Below are positions 62,588-64,000 of a stretch of DNA of 64,000 nt, piece after piece. Origin of the DNA: Anaerocolumna xylanovorans DSM 12503 (GTDB lineage: Bacteria; Bacillota; Clostridia; Lachnospirales; Lachnospiraceae); contig NZ_FRFD01000005.1 in the NCBI RefSeq assembly GCF_900143645.1, positions 372,001 to 436,000 on the forward strand. Direction: 5' to 3'. The notes beneath the pieces are model-generated. The model searched no databases, was not told the origin of the DNA, and saw only the letters and a program-made list of their open reading frames with translations. Every line of letters begins with the position of its first letter. The first letter of the stretch is position 1. The position numbers and the translations under genes are program-made.

Positions 62588-64000
62588 ATGAGCTTTACTC
62601 ATTTGCATTTACATACAGAATATAGTCTTCTTGACGGTTCCGGCAAGATCAAGGAGATGGTAGCCAGAGTGAAAGAACTTGGCATGAACAGCATGGCTAT
62701 TACAGACCATGGCGTTATGTACGGAGTTATTGATTTTTATAAAGCCTGCCTTGCCGGAGGAATTAAACCGATTATCGGCTGTGAGGTATATGTAGCACCC
62801 GGTTCCCGCTTTGACAGAGAAGCCGGGGCCTCCGATGAGAGGTATTATCACCTGATTTTGCTGGCAGAAAACAACACAGGTTACCAAAACCTTATGAAGA
62901 TAGTATCGGCAGGATTTTTAGAAGGCTTTTACTACAAGCCCCGTGTAGATTTCGAGGTATTGGAAAAATACAGCGAGGGGCTGATTGCACTTAGTGCCTG
63001 TCTGGCAGGCGAGGTGGCAAACTATCTGCGCAAGGGCTTTTACGAAGAAGGAAAGAGAGCGGCACTTCATTACCTTCAGACATTCGGAGAAGGAAACTTC
63101 TTTCTGGAATTGCAGGATCACGGAATATCTGAACAGGCGGATGTCAATCAGGGACTTCTTCGCTTAAGCGGGGAAACCGGAATTCCTCTGGTCGCAACCA
63201 ATGACGTACATTATACCATGGAAAGTGACGCGCAGGCTCATGATATCCTTCTATGCATCCAGACACAGAAGAAGGTATCCGATGAGAACCGTATGCGGTA
63301 TGAAGGCGGACAGTTTTTTATTAAATCCGAGGAGGAGATGAAAAAGCTCTTTCCCTATGCGCTGAATGCTCTTGAAAATACGCAAAAAATAGCTGACAGA
63401 TGTAATGTAACCATAGAATTCGGAGAATATAAGCTGCCGAAATTTGATGTACCCCAGGGCTTTACGGCATTGGAATATCTGAAGAAGCTTTGCTATGAGG
63501 GCCTTAAGGACAGGTATCCGTCTTCCTATGAGGAGCTTTTGGACAGGCTGAATTATGAAATAGATACCATCACCAATATGGGTTTTGTGGATTACTTCTT
63601 AATTGTAGGGGATTTTATCAAATATGCCAGGGATAACGGCATCAGTGTAGGGCCGGGAAGAGGAAGTGCGGCAGGAAGCCTGGTATCCTATTCTCTGGGA
63701 ATTACCAATATTGACCCCATAAAGTATAATCTGCTCTTTGAAAGGTTCTTAAATCCTGAACGGCTTACCATGCCCGATATTGATATCGACTTCTGTTATG
63801 AACGCAGACAGGAGGTTATTGACTATGTGGTCAGGAAGTATGGCAAGGACCGCGTGGTGCAGATTGTAACATTTGGAACCATGGCTGCCAGAGCGGTAAT
63901 CCGCGATGTAGGAAGGGCATTGGATTTAGGATATGCCAGAGTGGATACCGTGGCAAAAATGATTCCCATGGAGCTTGGCATTACCATCGGAAGAGCCTTG
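62588..64000 (+). CDS. dnaE: DNA polymerase III alpha subunit, N-terminal part
   Basis: The window ends inside this gene; 471 codons are visible. DnaE is a replicative polymerase alpha subunit. The N-terminal PHP domain begins FTHLHLHTEYSLLDGSGKIK at 3-22 and includes AITDHGVMYG. The polymerase core follows, with SVGPGRGSAAGSLVSYSLGI near 355 and the catalytic aspartates D397, D399 and D401 in MPDIDIDF, then VTFGTMAARAVIRDVGRA. PolC, the other Gram-positive replicase, has a different layout, so this is the DnaE1/DnaE3 type. The ATG at 62588 lies behind a weak GAAGGGAAC site. Confidence 0.95.
   Translation, partial: MSFTHLHLHTEYSLLDGSGKIKEMVARVKELGMNSMAITDHGVMYGVIDFYKACLAGGIKPIIGCEVYVAPGSRFDREAGASDERYYHLILLAENNTGYQNLMKIVSAGFLEGFYYKPRVDFEVLEKYSEGLIALSACLAGEVANYLRKGFYEEGKRAALHYLQTFGEGNFFLELQDHGISEQADVNQGLLRLSGETGIPLVATNDVHYTMESDAQAHDILLCIQTQKKVSDENRMRYEGGQFFIKSEEEMKKLFPYALNALENTQKIADRCNVTIEFGEYKLPKFDVPQGFTALEYLKKLCYEGLKDRYPSSYEELLDRLNYEIDTITNMGFVDYFLIVGDFIKYARDNGISVGPGRGSAAGSLVSYSLGITNIDPIKYNLLFERFLNPERLTMPDIDIDFCYERRQEVIDYVVRKYGKDRVVQIVTFGTMAARAVIRDVGRALDLGYARVDTVAKMIPMELGITIGRAL

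Noticed and set aside
1..64000. CRISPR arrays, tRNA or rRNA genes, insertion sequences, prophage
   Set aside because: No regularly spaced repeats, cloverleaf-like sequences, transposase or phage genes were recognised.

Overview
This 64 kb window looks like a chromosomal segment of a motile, AT-rich, Gram-positive anaerobe, most likely a Lachnospiraceae (Clostridium cluster XIVa) member. The inference rests on a Gram-positive late flagellar cluster with FliW/CsrA, a murB-rapZ-whiA-crh cluster with hprK nearby, strong AAGGAGG ribosome-binding sites, and Clostridia-type sigma-A and sigma-28 promoters. No rRNA, tRNA, CRISPR array, insertion sequence or prophage was seen.

Layout. (1) 1-1610: the end of a PHP-domain protein, then lysA with its own promoter and terminator. 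(2) 1637-13287: a late flagellar block, flgM-flgN-flgK-flgK-flgL-fliW-csrA, then flaG-fliD-fliS-fliT-like, then the flagellin gene. Each of the three segments is preceded by a readable sigma-28 promoter (TAAA/TAAT, 15 bp, GYCGATAW). The flagellin leader carries a textbook CsrA hairpin. (3) 13310-44614: a ~31 kb one-directional glycan-modification island. It opens with another sigma-28 promoter directly behind the flagellin terminator, so it is probably a flagellin glycosylation island. It encodes ten glycosyltransferases (an eleventh lies just beyond it), three TagD-like cytidylyltransferases, two LicD-type transferases, a CDP-glycerol glycerophosphotransferase-like protein, a metallophosphatase-GDPD fusion, a PdxA-family dehydrogenase, two radical SAM proteins, two methyltransferase domains and a HAD protein. 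Each cytidylyltransferase gene lies next to a phospho-transferase gene. (4) 44615-46700: an intergenic region rich in inverted repeats, an eleventh glycosyltransferase and lspA. (5) 46755-58290: housekeeping genes: pyrG (minus strand, with a leader hairpin), ftsH, uvrC, hprK, a ROK sugar kinase, murB, rapZ, whiA and a Crh-like HPr paralogue. (6) 58362-64000: a membrane-anchored polysaccharide deacetylase, an AraC regulator convergent with a sulfatase, and the start of dnaE, cut by the window end.

How it fits together. FlgM holds back sigma-28 until the hook is finished. The junction proteins, cap, chaperones and flagellin are then made. FliW and CsrA tune flagellin translation through the leader hairpin. 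The downstream island, under the same sigma factor, would make and attach a complex flagellin glycan whose head groups are probably phosphodiester-linked and CDP-activated. The chemistry of that decoration is the most likely undescribed system here. The gene families are recognised; the product is inferred.
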